Below are positions 61,510 through 64,000 of a DNA stretch of 64,000 nucleotides, piece after piece; within the stretch, counting starts at the first letter, position 1, and each line of letters opens with the position of its first letter. Both the position numbers and the translations under genes were made by a program. A model generated the notes under the pieces. It did not search any database. It worked only from the letters and a program-made list of their open reading frames with translations, and had not been told where the DNA came from. Source of the stretch: Mucilaginibacter sp. KACC 22773 (GTDB lineage: Bacteria; Bacteroidota; Bacteroidia; Sphingobacteriales; Sphingobacteriaceae); contig NZ_CP117883.1 of the NCBI RefSeq assembly GCF_028736215.1, positions 3,720,001 to 3,784,000 of the forward strand, written 5' to 3'.

Positions 61510-62331
61510 ATGAAACAGTATCTCGATTTGATGAAGCATGTATTGGAAACCGGCGCGCAAAAGCACGACAGGACTGGTACCGGTACAGTAAGTGTGTTTG
61601 GCTACCAGATGCGTTTCAACCTTAAAGATGGTTTCCCGATGGTGACCACTAAAAAGCTGCACCTTAAATCAATCATCCATGAGTTGATATGGTTTTTAAG
61701 CGGCGACAGCAATATCCGTTACCTCAAAGAAAACGGCGTACGCATTTGGGACGAATGGGCCGATGCCGACGGCAACCTTGGCCCTGTATACGGTGTGCAA
61801 TGGCGAAGCTGGCCAACACCTGATGGCGGCCATATTGACCAAATAGCCCAGGTAGTTAACCAAATTAAAAACAATCCGGATTCGCGCCGCATGATTGTTT
61901 CTGCATGGAACGTAGCAGAAGTAAACCAGATGGCTTTGCCACCTTGCCATAGCCTGTTCCAGTTTTATGTGGAGCCCGCTGATAAAGCGAAAGGCGAAAC
62001 TAAAGGAAAATTATCCTGCCAGTTATACCAGCGCAGTGCCGATATATTTTTAGGTGTGCCTTTCAACATCGCATCATACGCCCTGCTCACCATGATGGTA
62101 GCACAGGTATGCGACCTGGATTATGGCGATTTTATCCACACTCTTGGCGATGCCCACCTGTACAACAATCACCTGGAACAGGTTAACCTGCAATTGAGCC
62201 GCGAACCCCGCCCGCTGCCAACTATGAAAATTAACCCGGACGTGAAGGATATTTTCAGCTTTAAATTTGAAGACTTCACGTTGGAAAATTATGACCCGCA
62301 TCCGCATATTAAGGGTGTGGTGGCGGTATAG
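61510..62331 (+). CDS. thyA: Thymidylate synthase
   Basis: A 273-residue ThyA methylating dUMP to dTMP with methylene-tetrahydrofolate. The catalytic nucleophile Cys146 is in ALPPCHSLFQFYV. DRTGTGTVSVFGYQMRFNL and RSADIFLGVPFNIASY are the dUMP/folate signatures. A 10-residue insert (PADKAKGETKGK) follows the catalytic loop. folA is 500 bp downstream, giving the usual thymidylate/folate pair. A GTCATTG array starts at its stop codon. Confidence 0.97.
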   Translation: MKQYLDLMKHVLETGAQKHDRTGTGTVSVFGYQMRFNLKDGFPMVTTKKLHLKSIIHELIWFLSGDSNIRYLKENGVRIWDEWADADGNLGPVYGVQWRSWPTPDGGHIDQIAQVVNQIKNNPDSRRMIVSAWNVAEVNQMALPPCHSLFQFYVEPADKAKGETKGKLSCQLYQRSADIFLGVPFNIASYALLTMMVAQVCDLDYGDFIHTLGDAHLYNNHLEQVNLQLSREPRPLPTMKINPDVKDIFSFKFEDFTLENYDPHPHIKGVVAV

Positions 62332-62367
62332 TCATTGGTCATTGGTCATTGGTCATTGGTCATTGGT
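62331..62367. repeat. GTCATTG heptamer array, second copy
   Basis: About five perfect GTCATTG units, beginning with the last base of the thyA stop. Same unit and orientation as after ligD (28501-28568). Confidence 0.95.
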
Positions 62368-62420
62368 GAGAATTTTTGAGGCGTGGGATTGTTTGGATGG
62401 ATTGAGAAATTAAAAATTTG

Positions 62421-62428
62421 TAGATTTG
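62421..62428 (+). promoter_or_regulatory. -7 box of the small DUF2281-like gene
   Basis: TAGATTTG fits TAnnTTTG and ends three bases before the ATG at 62432. Confidence 0.45.
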
Positions 62429-62431
62429 ACT

Positions 62432-62620
62432 ATGACTGCGGTTCAGATAAAAGAAGAAATACAAAAAGCATTGAATGATATGCCAGAAACGGCATTAGCC
62501 GATGTTTTAAATTTTGTGAAGCAATTTCAAACACATCCGTTTGATCAATCAACCCTCAATAATAATTTAAAAAAGATCATGAGCGAGGATAAAGGTTTAT
62601 TGGAGCGCTTAGCCAAATGA
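62432..62620 (+). CDS. Small DUF2281-like protein, 62 aa
   Basis: 62 residues, helical. VQIKEEIQKALNDMPETAL and ADVLNFVKQFQ resemble the DUF2281 module, short proteins often found as presumed antitoxins. No toxin gene lies next to it here, so a stand-alone or orphan role is likelier. The start is set by the ATG after the -7 box; an upstream TTG would overlap the promoter. Confidence 0.65.
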   Translation: MTAVQIKEEIQKALNDMPETALADVLNFVKQFQTHPFDQSTLNNNLKKIMSEDKGLLERLAK

Positions 62621-62717
62621 TAATGTCTGAATCAGGATTTTCAAAATTTAAATAATTCTCAGAATTTGCTGACCTTATGACGCGTGCAACGAAATATAAA
62701 TAAATTTCCTAAACTAC

Positions 62718-62796
62718 CGTCATTGCGAGGTACGAAGCAATCCCGAACTATGTGGGACTTAACGTATCGAGGATTGCTTCGTACCTCGCAATGACG
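62718..62796. repeat. 79-bp palindromic element (CGTCATTGCGAGG type), copy 2
   Basis: Arms 62718-62743 and 62771-62796 form a perfect 26-bp inverted repeat. The loop (CGAACTATGTGGGACTTAAC...) is the reverse complement of the loop at 7424-7502, with a few differences, so this copy is inverted. Sits upstream of folA. Confidence 0.9.
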
Positions 62797-62845
62797 ATCT
62801 TATAATTATCTGGTTCATCTGATGAACCGGTGAACAAATGAACTA

Positions 62846-63328
62846 ATGATTACATCTATCATAGTGGCTATCGCCAAAAACCGTGCAATAGGCAAAGACA
62901 ATAAATTACTTTGGTATTTACCAAACGACCTGAAGCATTTTAAAGAGGTTACCACCGGGCATACCGTTATCATGGGCCGCAAAACATTTGATTCGGTAGG
63001 TAAACCATTGCCCAGGCGGCGCAACATTGTAATTACCCGCCAGGATATCAGCATTGAAGGGTGCGAAGTTGTAAAATCAATTGAAGCGGCATTAGCGCTT
63101 TGTGCCGGGGAGGATGAAGTATTTATTGTAGGTGGTGCCGAAATTTACAGGCAGGCCATCCCGCTAACAGGCCGCATATATCTCACCATAATTGACCAGG
63201 AATTTGAAGGAGATACCTTTTTCCCTGAGTTAAACACCGAGGACTGGCAGGAAACGCAACGTGAAAATTTTGAGCCTGATGACAAAAACAAGTATAGCTA
63301 TTCGTTTATCACACTGGAACGTCGCTAA
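62846..63328 (+). CDS. folA: Dihydrofolate reductase
   Basis: A 160-residue DHFR regenerating tetrahydrofolate from the dihydrofolate made by ThyA. The signature LWYLPNDLKHFKEVTTGHTV and VIMGRKTFDSVGKPLPRR are intact; the active-site acid is Asp in PNDLKHF. EVFIVGGAEIYRQAIP is the NADPH-binding end. A perfect terminal length. Its start follows the palindromic element. Confidence 0.97.
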   Translation: MITSIIVAIAKNRAIGKDNKLLWYLPNDLKHFKEVTTGHTVIMGRKTFDSVGKPLPRRRNIVITRQDISIEGCEVVKSIEAALALCAGEDEVFIVGGAEIYRQAIPLTGRIYLTIIDQEFEGDTFFPELNTEDWQETQRENFEPDDKNKYSYSFITLERR

Positions 63329-63383
63329 CATTTTTTGTCATCAATTTGTTTTAATTTAAAATTTTCTGCTTGCGAAATTTTAT

Positions 63384-63391
63384 TAGATTTG
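63384..63391 (+). promoter_or_regulatory. secDF -7 box
   Basis: TAGATTTG fits TAnnTTTG, 52 bp before the secDF ATG. Confidence 0.4.
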
Positions 63392-63443
63392 CCGTCTTAT
63401 TAAAAATAGCTTATAAACTAATTAATTACATATTACAAATTCG

Positions 63444-64000
63444 ATGCAAGGTAAAGGGGTTATTAAATTTTTCGCCATTCTGCTGGCAGTTGTGTGTATC
63501 TACCAGCTGTCTTTTACATGGGTGGCCCAAAAAGTTGAGAGTGATGCCAAGGCATACGCAAAGGGGAATGCTGAAAAAGAGAAGGCTTACCTGGACTCAA
63601 TGTCTACACAACCGGTATATCCGATATTCAAACACACTTACGCTTTTGTACTGCAAAGGGAACTTGCATTAGGTTTGGACCTTAAAGGTGGTATGAACGT
63701 TACGATGCAGATACAGCTTGATGAGCTGGTACGCAAAATTTCGAACGACAACCCCGATGCAACATTCAACCAGGCTTTGGCAAACGCCGATAAACTGCAG
63801 GCTGACGCTAAAACCAGCCAGAAAGATTATATCGCGCTGTTTGTAAGCGAGTATGAGAAATTGAATCCGGATGGTAAACTGGCCGCTATCTTTTCAACAA
63901 AAGATAACCAGGACCACTTAAAGTTCAACGCCACCAACAGCGAAGTTGAAGCTTATCTGAGGGATTTGGCCAGCACCGCCGTAAAACAATCGTTCACGGT
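63444..64000 (+). CDS. secDF: Protein translocase SecDF, N-terminal part (runs off the window)
   Basis: The first 185 residues of the fused SecDF typical of Bacteroidota. One membrane helix (VIKFFAILLAVVCIYQLSF) is followed by LGLDLKGGMNVTMQIQLDEL, the SecD signature, and the start of the periplasmic P1 region. It continues past 64000. SecDF uses the proton gradient to complete protein export. Assignment rests on the LGLDLKGG motif and length of the visible part. Confidence 0.9.
   Translation, partial: MQGKGVIKFFAILLAVVCIYQLSFTWVAQKVESDAKAYAKGNAEKEKAYLDSMSTQPVYPIFKHTYAFVLQRELALGLDLKGGMNVTMQIQLDELVRKISNDNPDATFNQALANADKLQADAKTSQKDYIALFVSEYEKLNPDGKLAAIFSTKDNQDHLKFNATNSEVEAYLRDLASTAVKQSFT

Noticed and set aside
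62432..62620. Toxin-antitoxin pair
   Set aside because: The small protein resembles an antitoxin module, but no partner gene of either order is present.
1..64000. Prophage, transposon or integrated island
   Set aside because: No integrase, transposase, phage gene or tRNA-bounded repeats seen; apart from short repeats the content is chromosomal housekeeping.

Overview
The window looks like a chromosomal segment of a Bacteroidota bacterium of the family Sphingobacteriaceae, with Mucilaginibacter or Pedobacter as the best guess. The genus is inferred from gene style, not from a marker gene. Supporting observations are a large outer-membrane beta-barrel receptor with a carboxypeptidase-like N-terminal domain, a secreted glycosidase cluster, heterodimeric M16 peptidases, promoters of the Bacteroidota type (TAnnTTTG, sometimes with an upstream TTTG), almost no Shine-Dalgarno sequences, and intergenic spacers full of short palindromic repeats. 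I saw no rRNA, no complete tRNA, no insertion sequence, no prophage and no CRISPR array.

Layout. 1-13.3 kb, all on the minus strand: a carbohydrate cluster with a two-domain esterase, GH29 and GH95 alpha-L-fucosidases, a clan GH-D glycosidase and a GH36 alpha-galactosidase, followed by a TonB-type barrel receptor. 13.7-21.7 kb: a LOG-type phosphoribohydrolase, a secreted unknown, guaB, an active/inactive M16 peptidase pair and lysS. 21.9-25.4 kb: an SMP-30 protein, small unknowns, a strong candidate structured small RNA with its own promoter and terminator, and a Spy/CpxP-like protein. 25.8-33 kb: ligD, an orphan membrane histidine kinase and clpB. 33.3-39.8 kb: small unknowns, a lipoprotein, a HEAT-like protein, ung and an Lrp/AsnC regulator. 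39.8-43.8 kb: a DtxR/MntR-type regulator overlapping an NRAMP transporter fused to a universal stress domain, then smpB and pcm. 44-50.4 kb: priA, a DUF423 membrane protein and two surface-associated unknowns. 50.6-52.7 kb: a tightly packed operon of an SPFH membrane protein, two distantly paralogous beta-rich proteins and a small ribbon-helix-helix protein. 52.8-64 kb: thiolase, a secreted unknown, a POT transporter, a dolichol-phosphate-mannose-synthase-like GT2, ruvB, an exported Gfo/Idh/MocA oxidoreductase, ispE, thyA, a small DUF2281-like protein, folA and the start of secDF.

How the genes work together. The 3-13 kb enzymes would strip alpha-fucose, alpha-galactose and ester groups from a plant or animal glycan. 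No SusC/SusD pair is present, so import must be encoded elsewhere or be done by the barrel receptor. mntR and the NRAMP transporter form a metal-responsive unit with a visible operator. thyA and folA lie close together as the dTMP/folate pair. Most other genes are unlinked housekeeping functions.

Most worth a second look: the minus-strand structured RNA at about 24450-24570; the SPFH/RHH operon with an 11-bp tandem palindromic site over its promoter; a palindromic repeat near the guaB 3' end flanked by a duplicated copy of the last 33 bases of guaB; two oppositely oriented copies of a 79-bp palindromic element 55 kb apart; and several genes whose -7 box abuts the start codon, which predicts leaderless mRNAs.
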